Positions 9,117 through 17,917 of a stretch of DNA of 22,119 nucleotides are shown in pieces. The position numbers and the translations under genes were made by a program. The notes under the pieces are model-generated. The model was given only the letters and a program-made list of their open reading frames with translations, had not been told where the DNA came from and ran no database searches. The stretch spans positions 1-22,119 of the forward strand of contig MPUH01001172.1 in assembly GCA_001970955.1 (NCBI GenBank), in the 5' to 3' direction. This DNA is from Stentor coeruleus. Lineage: Eukaryota; Ciliophora; Heterotrichea; Heterotrichida; Stentoridae. Positions within the stretch are counted from its first letter, which is position 1. Every line of letters starts with the position of its first letter.

Positions 9117-11180
9117 ATGAGCAGTTCGTCAAACAGCAGCATGAGTGGTTTTGATATGGACATGGACGATGTAAATGAGGGCGTTGAAATAAAAGTTCAA
9201 TCTTCTATGCAGCAAAGCATAAAAAAAATCGAAGAAATAGTGGATGAAGATCCACCTGATTTTGGTATAGATGAAGACAACATGGAAGATTGGGATGAAG
9301 ACTCAAAAGCCCCATCAATTTACCGTAAAGATCCTTCTGTACTTAGCGAAAAATCAGTTTCATCACGTGCAAAACGTATAGAGCAACTAAAATGCAAATA
9401 CTACTATTTATTTGATGGTCCTCCAAAAAAGAAACAAGGAAAAGTAGATATTGAGGGGCGATTCTATAAACATCAAGAAAAAGTTAATGAAAAAATCAAG
9501 AATCTTACGAAAATCATGGAAGAAAAACAAGTTGAAGAGTGCACTTTTAAGCCGACTATATTAAATAAATCCAAAACTCGCAGTGTGCCACAGTTTTTGA
9601 GGCACATGGATAAATATAATGAATTTAAAAAAGATAGATTGAAAGCAAAAGTTGATGAAAAGGAAAAAGAGATTATTAATGTTATTAGTAAAGCTAAACC
9701 AAGATTGTGCAAAAAATCTTTGGCTATCGTTGAGAAAAAAGCAGAAATTGGGGTTGATAGGCTGGCTAAAGCGAAAGCAAAAACACCCTTACCTCAAGAT
9801 AAAAATCCTTATAAACCTACGGTTAATATGCGATCTCACGAGATGCTTAGGGAAAAAAGAGTTGATAAGATTTTGTATGAGGATGCACTTAGAAGGTACT
9901 CAAAAACAGTTGTTGGTGAGTCGAATTGTAATGATAGGTTTACTTCTGAAAAATCAGAAAAAGTCCTTTTGGACAAATTTAAAAGAGAATATGCTGAGAT
10001 ATTTAATTATTTAGACCTGGAAAACACTTTAACACTTAACTATACGAAATTTACAACTTTGCTGTATAATATGAACTTCATGTCAAGAGCTTCTTCTAAA
10101 ATTAGCAAACAAAGACAGTTAGCTGTTGAAATATGGAGTTTGCTTGGAGGTGATCAAAATAGTTGCATAACTTATTCAAATCTCTTAAAATTTCTTATCT
10201 GTTTGATGAATTTCCGCGACCCTTCAATCCGTGGACATAAAAAACGCAACAACTTAGGAGTCCTTTGCGAAGGTGTATTTTGTGTGAACCCTCCAGAAGC
10301 TATAAAAATCCATAAGTACTTCATAGCCCTTTACGAAGAACGATGTTATCAAAGAAAGAATTCTTTAAACAACAGTTTCGAAACTACAAGCATTAACGAG
10401 GGACGGAAAAAAAGTGACACAAGACATGAAGACATGCTTATTATGGAAAAAACTCGACTTCAAGAGAAATGGGAAAATATCAGACAAATAAAATTAAGCG
10501 AAGAAATCTCTGAATGCACTTTCCAACCTAGAATAACAAGAGGCCCACAAACAATTTCTAACAGTAGTGATTTAAATGACTCAAACGTAAGCCATTATAG
10601 TTTATATTCAGAAACAAAATCTCATACCCAGCGACGAAATGATATACTCTATGATTATTCTAAGATATTTAATCAGCAAAGGCATAATTCTACAAAAAAT
10701 CATCTTGAACATGATTTTTCTAATGAACTAAATGGGTGTACTTTTAAGCCTAAGCTCAAAAAACGTATTAAAGCTGAAGAAGTTCCTGAAGCCAAAGGGG
10801 TTAAAGAACTGATTGGCAGGTTGAGAAAAGCAAGAAAAGCAATAGATTATAAGAAAGATAAAGAGGAAAAACCTTTTGTGTTTGGTCTTGAAAGAAGTAC
10901 ATCTCGCATGTCTATTGATTTGAATTCTTCAATTTCTTCTAATGGGTCTAGAAAAAATTTCGCTGAAACAAGCAGGTCAGAGGCAAACAGATCATTTTCT
11001 TCAGATATAAGTAGAATTAGTGTAAAAGTTTGCCTGCCTGGAGGGAAGAGAACTGTATTCCAACTAAGTCAAGGGCAAAATAAAACAGCAGCTATTAATG
11101 ATTTCGTTAAGAAAAATTCGGTGAAAGGAGAAGCACAGACTAAGTTACGCACAGAACTCAAGAAACTTTTAATAAGCTAA
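9117..11180 (+). CDS. Large charged protein with repeated CTF[K/Q]P motifs and an EF-hand-like centre
   Basis: This 687-residue protein is encoded by a single uninterrupted frame starting at ATG 9117. The N-terminus is Ser-rich and then strongly acidic (about 11-66). Four motifs of one type are spread along it: ECTFKPTI (141-148), NPYKPTVN (230-237), ECTFQPRI (466-473) and GCTFKPKL (540-547). Each is next to a basic helical stretch such as LRHMDKYNEFKKDRL or RRNDILYDY. The centre (about 285-365) is helical and resembles degenerate paired EF-hands (FNYLDLENTLTLNYTKF, GGDQNSCITYSNLLKFL). One half keeps acidic residues, but a full calcium loop is not evident. The C-terminus is Ser/Arg-rich and basic. 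CTFxPxI motif proteins are common among protist cytoskeletal and ciliary proteins, so a microtubule or cortex role is plausible but unproven. I do not recognise a named family. Confidence 0.8.
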   Translation: MSSSSNSSMSGFDMDMDDVNEGVEIKVQSSMQQSIKKIEEIVDEDPPDFGIDEDNMEDWDEDSKAPSIYRKDPSVLSEKSVSSRAKRIEQLKCKYYYLFDGPPKKKQGKVDIEGRFYKHQEKVNEKIKNLTKIMEEKQVEECTFKPTILNKSKTRSVPQFLRHMDKYNEFKKDRLKAKVDEKEKEIINVISKAKPRLCKKSLAIVEKKAEIGVDRLAKAKAKTPLPQDKNPYKPTVNMRSHEMLREKRVDKILYEDALRRYSKTVVGESNCNDRFTSEKSEKVLLDKFKREYAEIFNYLDLENTLTLNYTKFTTLLYNMNFMSRASSKISKQRQLAVEIWSLLGGDQNSCITYSNLLKFLICLMNFRDPSIRGHKKRNNLGVLCEGVFCVNPPEAIKIHKYFIALYEERCYQRKNSLNNSFETTSINEGRKKSDTRHEDMLIMEKTRLQEKWENIRQIKLSEEISECTFQPRITRGPQTISNSSDLNDSNVSHYSLYSETKSHTQRRNDILYDYSKIFNQQRHNSTKNHLEHDFSNELNGCTFKPKLKKRIKAEEVPEAKGVKELIGRLRKARKAIDYKKDKEEKPFVFGLERSTSRMSIDLNSSISSNGSRKNFAETSRSEANRSFSSDISRISVKVCLPGGKRTVFQLSQGQNKTAAINDFVKKNSVKGEAQTKLRTELKKLLIS

Positions 11181-12864
11181 CAGAATATTTAATGGTTTAT
11201 GGAGTATATATAAAAACTTTAGTCAAAAAAAATTTGCTTATGGAAGATGAGAGAAAGTATGCTAAGAAAATTATTTATGGAAGTCTAAGAAAAATTATTA
11301 TTAGAGATGCAGTTTAAGCGAAAATTTCAAAGGAAATAAAAACATTCTGGAAAATTGGAAATAATGAAAATGCTGATTAGTTATAATTTAATAAGTCTGA
11401 AACCATTAAAACTTTTATTTCTTGAATAACCTGCTTGGGAAAAGTATTAATAGCTAAGTTTACTAGTTAATTAGAGTTACCATAAAGTTTATTTCCACAA
11501 ATTTCTTTCAACAATTTATTTTTTCTCAGCATAAACACTTCTAGCCTTCAAAAAATTTATCTGATATAATTTAAGCTTGATTAAGTCTTCCTTTATGAAT
11601 TAATATAAATTTCTTCCTAACTCTTTGAAGATCTTTCAATTTTTATCTAAATTTTAGGTATAGGTAGATGTTTTTAGCTAAATTCACAAAGATTTTCAAT
11701 TAACCAAAATCTATGCAATATCAAATACCAATTGACTGAAATGCATAGATTATTAGATTTTAGACTGCATTAAAGACTGAAAAAAAATAAAGTCAGATTT
11801 AAAAAGCTCGGTAAGTGATCATGGATCACACTAAAAGTTCATCACGATATATAAATATAGTCAGATAATCAATTTTTCATTAGGATCAAAGTGAGCTGAG
11901 AAAATCATCATTCAACTTAAATATTATAACCATTTATTTTAGCATAAACCTATAAGGGCTGAAAATATGTTTAATTTTCAAACTTTATTTTTTAAGAAAG
12001 CATAAGCTAATTTTGCATCAAAGTGAGTAATTTAGTCTACCTTGATTTTTAAAGGTTTAATAATTTTTTAAAAACTAACTTAAATAGTTATTTATATTGG
12101 AAAATCTGACTAAAACAAGCCAAAAAATCTTACTAGCCTTGCTGATTAAGTTAGGCTAATTTATTTTGATTGTTTACTTTATATATATGAGTTAGACTGA
12201 AAAATTTAAAAAGGTTAATTTAAGTTGTTATTATGCATTACCTATTTATCTTACTAACCATCAATGTAACAGAAAAATTCATTTCTTTATTTAGCAATCA
12301 TTTACGTTTTAAAAATATATGCATTTTTTAATGCTTTGCAATAATATATTTTTATATCAAGCTGATTATAATTACAATTTTAAACTTTCGCATAGCCTAT
12401 TATCCTTAACAATTAATTTAATCTTCAGATATTGATAAATATAATACAAATAAATTTATAAGTTTACTTATTTTTTACTAAATATAAACTATTCATATAC
12501 TGAATAAACTTCATTTCAATAAAATACAAAAATTTAATTCAATCCTTACACTTAATCAGTCACATCATCTTTTAATTTATATATTCGCAATATCAAGAAA
12601 CTCAATCATTTTGTTCAATAAATTTCAAGCATTCTCCCACCAAATTCAAGCATCTTAATTTTCCACAAATAATTATTTTTAAACTAATAATACCTCTCAA
12701 AATATAAAACCACATTACCAATAAATTCTGCCTCAAAAAACTTAATTTACCTTTTATTCCACCTTATCCACTCTTAATCAGCCCTATCTTTTTGTATTTC
12801 AGCCTGAACTTCAACACCTGATTCCAAAATCTTAATAAATTAAGCAAGATTTAGGGTCATAATA
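11181..12864. other. Long AT-rich spacer (1.7 kb) with one interrupted coding-like stretch
   Basis: There is no intact gene. The frame of ATG 11240 (+) gives a charged sequence of 25 codons (MEDERKYAKKIIYGSLRK...) to TAA 11315. It continues plausibly past TAA 11315, TAG 11378 and TAA 11384 to TGA 11423. It may be a relic. From about 11430 to 12864 all frames are densely closed and the sequence is simple AT-rich DNA. It includes the presumed upstream region of the NOT3 gene. I see no tRNA or ordered repeat. Confidence 0.5.
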
Positions 12865-14214
12865 ATGGCAAAAGTCCGTCAACAACAACAAGAACTAGAA
12901 AAAAAACTAGCTCAAGTTGACGAGGGTTACTCAAACTTCAACCAAATCATAAAAAAAATCAATTCCGCGGTGAACCAGACACAAAAAGAGCGATTTGAAG
13001 GAGAGCTGAAAAAAGAAATCAAAAAATTGCAAAGGACCCGAGAAAGTTTGCGGAACTACGAATCCCAAGACCCCAGAAACAAAAGCCGTATAACTGAAGC
13101 TCGTAAAAAAATTGAGGAACTCATGGAAACCCACAAACAGCTAGAAAAAGAGTCTAAAACCAAAGCTTTTTCCAAAGAAGGGCTTCTAATTGCCCCAAAA
13201 GTTGACCCAATTGAAGAAGAGCGCGAAGAGCTTAGAGAAATGATTAAAGCATTACAAGGAGCTTTTCAAGACAAAATCAACATACGCGAGGCTGAACTAG
13301 AAAAAAGCCGGGGCTCCAAACTTAGAGCAGGAATCACAGAAGATATAGGCAAACAGATAAAAAATCTTCGTTATCATTTTGAGAAACTTGAGCAAGTATT
13401 AAGATTTGTTGAAAACAACCCAGCAACTTTAGAGCAAATCTGGCCATTGACTGACAAATTGGACTCTTATTTGAAGACCGAAGACACATCAGATTTTGAG
13501 TCTGAATTAGAGCAGCGTTATAAAGAGTTGAGCTTACCGACCAATAGGATTTTTGCGAATTTCCCAGCTTTGAATGAAGAAGACATAGAAGCACAAAGGA
13601 AAATTGTCGCTAAAAAACCAGAAACCAAAGCTGTGCCAAGTGTCCCTGAAAAAAATAACCCAAAACCTGTAGAAAAAGGGTGGAATACTAAGGAAGCATT
13701 AATGAAAATTGCTGGGAAGACAGAAAAGGTTTTTGAAGATTTGCCTGATGACGAGCAGGAAGTGGTATAGGATATTTAGGAGAAAATCGATACAGAGTGG
13801 TCTAAAAAACAAGTTGAAATTGCTTTTAATTACCCTTTAAGGAATGAAGAAAGGGTGAAATCTAGCTTACAGATGGTCCTTACACCATATACTGGTCATC
13901 CTTCGTTTCCGAAGAAACCTATGATTAGCCATGTATTATTCAAAAAATTCGAGCTGGATACTTTGTTCTTTATTTTTTATCATCAACATGGTACTTATCA
14001 ACAGTTCCTTGCAGCTAAAGAACTTAAAGCTAAAGGGTGGATTTATCATAAAAAGTTTCAGACTTGGTTCCAGCGATCTGGAGACCCGAAACTTACTGCG
14101 CAGGATAGGGAGAAGGGAACATTTCTTTATTTTGATTATGAAACAAGCTGGTCACAGAGAAGAAAAGCGGATTTCGAATTTGAGTACTCATTTCTTGAAA
14201 ACGATCTGCTTTAA
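12865..14214 (+). CDS. CCR4-NOT complex subunit 3 (NOT3/NOT5)
   Basis: The spliced protein has 444 residues from exons 12865-13764 (300 codons) and 13780-14214 (144 codons plus TAA). The N-terminal Not3 coiled-coil domain (about 1-235) is clear: an LEKKLAQVDEG helix, ELKKEIKKLQRTRESLRNY, then the family signature KESKTKAFSKEGL (96-108) and APKVDP. The C-terminal NOT-box (about 355-444) reads LDTLFFIFYHQHGTYQQFLA, then WIYHKKFQTWFQR, GTFLYFDYE and FEFEYSFLE. This is diagnostic of NOT2/3/5, and the N-terminal domain makes it NOT3/5. The subunit scaffolds the cytoplasmic deadenylation complex that shortens mRNA poly(A) tails. Animal NOT3 is about 750 residues with a long disordered linker; here the linker is only about 100-120 residues. 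The gene converges on the RCC1-like gene, with the two stops 55 nt apart. Confidence 0.94.
13765..13779 (+). other. 15-nt intron (NOT3 gene)
   Basis: The sequence is gtataggatatttag. It is phase 0 with GT-AG ends and two in-frame TAGs. Splicing joins DEQEV to EKIDTEWSKK and puts the Not3 N-terminal domain and the NOT-box in one frame. Independent conservation of both domains makes this the firmest intron in the window. Confidence 0.92.
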
Positions 14215-14268
14215 TAAGTAAGGATTTTAAAAAATCACATATTCACACCTTATCCATATTAGAATTTT

Positions 14269-14345
14269 ATTACTTCTTAACGAAAACAACAATAAAATCT
14301 AAATTCNATTACTTCTTAACGAAAACAACAATAAAATCTAAATTC
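14269..14345. repeat. 38-nt duplicated contig end around a single N (14307)
   Basis: Positions 14269-14306 and 14308-14345 are identical and separated by one N. The copy contains the last codons and the TAA stop of the minus-strand RCC1-like gene. One copy should be removed when reading the gene. It is best explained as an unmerged overlap between contigs. Confidence 0.92.
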
Positions 14346-14977
14346 ACATTCTTGTTCTTATCAGCAAAATCCTCGGGTTCTCCAATAAATGCAAAAGCAT
14401 GTCTTCTTCCACAAGCAGCTCCATAAACTGGAGCATTGTTAAGTGTTTGGAAAAGTCTTAGAATTGCTGATGGAGACACTTCACCTATCCCAANGCATTC
14501 TTGCTCTTTTCAGCAAAATCCTCTGGTTCTCCAATAAATGCAAAAGTATGTCTTCTTCCACAAGCAGCTCCATAAACAGGAGCATTGTTAAGTGTTTGGA
14601 AAAGTCTTAGAATTGCTGATGGAGACACTTCACCTATCCCAAGTTGTCCTTCACAAAACTGTCCCAAGTCATAGTTTCTTTTTCTTTCGAAACAGCGATA
14701 GTATATTTTTTTTTCCACATACCAAATAATGTATAAGGCAATCAGAAAAATAGTAAAATCTTGTTGGGAATGAAATATATGTTGATCTCTATAAGGGTTT
14801 TCAATGCCCAACTAGCAAAATCGTTCATCCCAAAAGCAATCACTTCATTTTGATTACTAATAAACATAGAAAACAGTCCTTAGCAGTTATGTGTTTAATA
14901 CTAGTGTTCTAAAAAATTGCATTGGCCCTGGCAAATACTGGATATACAATTTCTTCAAAATCATCATGATTAAACCC
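14270..14977 (-). pseudogene. RCC1-repeat protein fragment, broken by indels and assembly joints
   Basis: Read on the minus strand, pieces of RCC1-type repeats occur in order: IKHITAKDCF, FISNQNEVIAFGMNDF, LGIENPYRDQHIF, GQFCEGQLGIGEVS, and VYGAACGRRHTFAFIGEPEDF. It ends in LDFIVVFVKK and TAA (14309-14311, duplicated at 14270-14272). The pattern IKxIxA...FxNxxxxFGxNxxxxLG is the RCC1 blade signature. The pieces are in different frames. A base appears to be missing in the A-run at 14870-14873 and another near 14811-14816. There is a TAG in the IF/NTSIKHI stretch and a TGA at 14978-14980 upstream. Only two or three blades remain, against seven in a full propeller. Two N joints with duplicated ends lie inside it. 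It may be a pseudogene or a real gene spoiled by assembly; I cannot decide between these. The inserted YIIWYVEKKIYYR part is not RCC1-like. Confidence 0.6.
14347..14642. repeat. 147-nt diverged duplication around a single N (14494): two alleles joined
   Basis: Positions 14347-14493 and about 14496-14642 align along their full length with about five substitutions (for example cctcggg/cctctgg and gcaaaagcatg/gcaaaagtatg). One N separates them. Both encode the same RCC1-like C-terminal stretch (ILRLFQTLNNAPVYGAACG). The differences suggest two haplotypes or close paralogues placed end to end by the scaffolder. A genuine tandem exon repeat is less likely. Confidence 0.85.
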
Positions 14978-15108
14978 TCAACCTAACTATCTGAAATTCT
15001 GGTAGGGTAGCAAAAGAAGCATGTACCGAAAACCATATGCAAAATATCTCATTACATAAACTTTAAATATAGAACAAAAATTTCAAAAGCAAATCTCTTC
15101 TCTCACTT

Positions 15109-15732
15109 TTATTGCTTAATTACTTCAGCTTTATTATTTCCATCCGGTAGTGGAAGTTTATATTTCAAAATATTACGCGATGTATAAAACCCTTCAGAAA
15201 CAATCCTCGGAGAATCCGCTGGAATTATTTCATCAAAAGAATTATCCCATTTTTCAAAGTGAACCAGGATCATTTTTGTATTCTCATTCGTCAGAACCGT
15301 TTTTACAACCCCAGGGCACCAGATCCCTTCTGTGTCTCTTACATCAACTTTCATCCCTTCTTCAAAATCTTTAATTCTTGCTTTATCCTTGTATTCTTTA
15401 GCTTTTGAAATCCTTGAATTGTAGTTATCATTAGAGTCTTCTTCACATATTGCCGCTTCATCTAATAAGAAACAGGGGTATGCCTGGGCCTTTTGGCATT
15501 CCAAACCACATGTAGGACATTTCTATATAAATCATACAAGACTAGTAAGCAAATGCTCAGTTAAACACACATCACAAAAAGAATCTCCACAAGGTAAGGT
15601 TTTACTGCTAATAACAACTTCTTTGCATATATCGCAAATTAAGCAATCTCTTGGTCTTTTCAAGGGTAGGGCAAAATCATCATTTTTGTTTTTCTTTTTG
15701 CATTCGAAAAATTTCTTAATCTTCGATATCAT
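15109..15732 (-). CDS. RING finger plus tudor/chromo-like domain protein
   Basis: The spliced protein is about 202 residues from exons 15732-15538 and 15522-15109. The RING is C33-x2-C36, C48-x-D50, C53-x2-C56, C67-x2-C70 (CDIC, LPCGDSFCDVC, KCPTC). The fourth ligand, normally His in C3HC4, is Asp from a GAT codon. The last CPTC pair appears only after the 15-nt intron is removed. The C-terminal domain (about 120-185) reads MKVDVRDTEGIWCPGVVKTV, ILVHFEKWDNSFDEII and SPRI. This is a tudor-knot/chromo-like fold often linked to RINGs or E3-like proteins in ciliates. A ubiquitin-ligase role is inferred. I chose ATG 15732 because the in-frame ATG at 15747 would overlap the upstream BTB gene's stop. 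With 15732 only five bases separate the two genes. Confidence 0.8.
15523..15537 (-). other. 15-nt intron (RING gene)
   Basis: The minus-strand sequence is gtatgatttatatag. It is phase 0 and contains in-frame TGA and TAG. Splicing joins HLLTSL to KCPTCGLECQ and completes the RING's last Cys pair, which supports the intron independently of the stop codons. Confidence 0.9.
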
Positions 15733-15737
15733 AATTA

Positions 15738-17117
15738 TTAATCCCATATTAATTTAACCCTCTGTCCTTTTAATAAAGATACAGCAGGGCATACTGGTGC
15801 TACAACATTATTAAAAGCTACACCCAAGCTATTCCCATTTTTAAAGAATTCAAGTCTTTTTGTACTAAGATCGACTTTAACTGTTATAATATCTCCTCTT
15901 TTACTACTAACAGTATATTCTTCTCTTTTATCACCACAAGAAATTTTATGTCCAGAATAGCAAGCAAGGCCCCATTCTTTAGGTCCAGCACCTAAATGTT
16001 CAGCTACTGATGTTGAAGGTGAAGCCACACCAACAATTATTTGCCAAGAATTACTAGATACTGATATATTAAGCTCTAGTTGAACTTTAAATGTATGAAT
16101 CCCAGCATGCCAGGTTGTATTCCCTAATACTTTTTCCCAGTCATAATGATGAGCGATTGCTAATTTTTTATCAGTAGACAATAAAATATGTGGGCCAATT
16201 TTATCTTCATTCCAGTTCCAAGGCCTTTTACTTCCTTTTCGTTCTTTGAACATAAATCTCACATCTTCAGAGTATGATTCAGGTGAAGCTTGATAAGCCA
16301 TAGCTTCATATAGTTGCTCTTTAGTAAAAAGTCCTGATTTATCAATTTTGTTGATTATAAATTTCGCATCAATCAAAGGTAAACGTATACAATTTATAAG
16401 AATTTTGGTTTGTTCTAGTTTTTCACCAGTTATAGCTTTTAATTCAAAGTTTTCTACATGTTTAGGATCCACACTGCCAGTACCCCTTGCCCAACGTAAT
16501 ACAGAGAGGTAAAGACAGATTTCAGGCAAACCATCAAAAAGAGTATCCCGTTTTAATATAAGTTCTAAGGCTTCATATGAAATTTCTATAAAAGCCATGC
16601 TTTGCAAGAACTCATTTGTATTAATATCAATATAATCAAAGCACATTTCTGCGATTTCTTCTAGTTTTAAGTAACAAGATGCTTGCAATATCTGAGCTAA
16701 GGTGGTCATTGAATCTTCTGATGTATCTAAACTATCAATTATCCTTGCTGCAGTTTTAGAAAACTCGCTTATTGCTTCAGTTATACAAAATCTGTTTGCT
16801 GCTTGGACTAAGTAGACTAAATTAAATATTGACACTTCAGCTTCTCCAGTATAAATAAATCTTATTAAAGCACGAAATGTTTCACTATCGATATCTGAAA
16901 TATGCATGGTTTTTGATGAACCCTCAACATAAGGACCGTATAAGACTGTGGTGAAATAAGGACTCGATGCAGCAAGAATCTGACTATGAGCTGGAATAAC
17001 TTCTTTTGTATCTTCTAGGATTATGCTACAGTCACTGAGGTTCGTGGAAAATAAGAGGCTTCGAAGTGTTGAGATAACTGACCCTGGACTAGAAATTTTT
17101 TGTGCTTTTGATTCCAT
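15738..17117 (-). CDS. BTB-BACK-SPRY domain protein
   Basis: This 459-residue protein lies in one frame. The BTB/POZ domain is at about 19-125: LSDCSIILEDTKEVIPAHSQ, ILAASSPYFTTVLYG, then ALIRFIYTGEAEV and LVYLVQAANRFCI. A BACK-type helical region follows (about 130-265, including ICLYLSVLRWARG). The C-terminal 160 residues form a SPRY/B30.2-like sandwich: WHAGIHTFKVQLEL, WQIIVGVASPS, GLACYSGHKI, RGDIITVKVDL, LEFFKNGNSLG and CPAVSLLKGQRVKLIW. BTB-BACK proteins commonly act as CUL3 adaptors, with the third domain binding the substrate, so SPRY would be the substrate reader here. The CUL3 link is inferred from the family. The gene lies directly upstream of the RING gene on the same strand. Its start is the first ATG after an AT-rich leader. 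No intron is required. Confidence 0.9.
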   Translation of the reverse strand: MESKAQKISSPGSVISTLRSLLFSTNLSDCSIILEDTKEVIPAHSQILAASSPYFTTVLYGPYVEGSSKTMHISDIDSETFRALIRFIYTGEAEVSIFNLVYLVQAANRFCITEAISEFSKTAARIIDSLDTSEDSMTTLAQILQASCYLKLEEIAEMCFDYIDINTNEFLQSMAFIEISYEALELILKRDTLFDGLPEICLYLSVLRWARGTGSVDPKHVENFELKAITGEKLEQTKILINCIRLPLIDAKFIINKIDKSGLFTKEQLYEAMAYQASPESYSEDVRFMFKERKGSKRPWNWNEDKIGPHILLSTDKKLAIAHHYDWEKVLGNTTWHAGIHTFKVQLELNISVSSNSWQIIVGVASPSTSVAEHLGAGPKEWGLACYSGHKISCGDKREEYTVSSKRGDIITVKVDLSTKRLEFFKNGNSLGVAFNNVVAPVCPAVSLLKGQRVKLIWD

Positions 17118-17917
17118 TTATTATTTTGATTATGTTCAAGAATTTATGCTAAGGGAATATTTAATCAACTTTTAATTAATAATAGTATTCTGATTGATTT
17201 TATTTTACCACTGTGATTATGATAAATTTTCATAATAGGCTTAAATACTTCTTTAATAGATTTTTTTAAGAAAGAGATAATGGTTGTGATTAGCTGTAAA
17301 ATAAAATTCTTCTTGTAAAATCTATTTAAAATCTGGAAAATATTTTAATGGAAATTAAACTAGCTTAAGATAAAAAAAATAACTCTCTTTGCTTCTTTTA
17401 TCAGAATATCTGTCTTTAGTCTTTTCTTTAGTTTTAAATATTAAGTGAAACTTATATAAAAGAGTAAAATAATAATAAATATTGTGTGGATAAACCTATT
17501 TAAGCACATAGGTAAGCATATATAAATGAGCAAAATAATATAAATGTTGCGTGGATAAACCTATTTAAGTAAACATATATAAGCAAATATTAGCAAAATA
17601 TGCAGATATCAAAGATCTTTAAAAAAATCATTTTATATAATACTTATAAGATTTAAATAATTAGATTATATAATAAATTTTTAGCTCAGGATTTTTTTTT
17701 ATTGAAGATTTTAAGTTCACAGATAGGATGTGGGTATTTTGCTTATTGAACAATCAAGAGCCTGATATAAAAGTCGTTAAGGTTTTCAAGGTTTTAAGGT
17801 TTTGTTAAGTGATTTAAAAAAGAATTGCATATGAAATAATATAAATAAGTTAGTTTTGGAAAGAATTAGAGTATAGATTTATTTAATGAAATAGTATTAT
17901 TTATAAAATACTTTAGA
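17118..17917. other. Divergent spacer with a short degenerate repeat
   Basis: This is AT-rich sequence upstream of the minus-strand BTB gene and of the plus-strand OFD1-like gene. All frames are closed. The only structure I can see is a degenerate tandem repeat with a period of about 65 nt, around 17453-17580. No RNA gene or recognised promoter motif is visible. Confidence 0.5.
17453..17575. repeat. Degenerate tandem repeat, period about 65 nt, two copies
   Basis: The 19-mer gtggataaacctatttaag occurs at 17486-17504 and again at 17551-17569. Related flanks (tatataaa, gagtaaaataat / gagcaaaataat) precede each copy. The copies are diverged and there is no N between them, so this looks like an old duplication in the DNA itself. 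No function is evident. Confidence 0.75.

Noticed and set aside
9473..10014. Open frames on both strands inside the CTFKP-motif gene
   Set aside because: These are shadow frames of a long gene with Lys/Glu-rich codons. They have no domain and overlap a better supported frame.
11181..12864. tRNA or other RNA gene in the long spacer
   Set aside because: I saw no T-loop-like GGTTCRANNCC sequence or cloverleaf pairing. This was by eye only, so a covariance-model scan would be needed for certainty.
13931..14221. A second plus-strand frame overlapping the NOT-box
   Set aside because: It is the +1 shadow of a conserved NOT2/3/5 C-terminal domain in the correct frame.
15732..15747. BTB-BACK-SPRY and RING as a single fused protein
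   Set aside because: The BTB frame ends in tandem TAA codons after a complete SPRY domain, the RING is in another frame, and there is no GT-AG pair to join them.
17400..17600. CRISPR-like or centromere-like repeat
   Set aside because: There are only two diverged copies, with no regular spacers and no associated genes. It is an ordinary AT-rich duplication.
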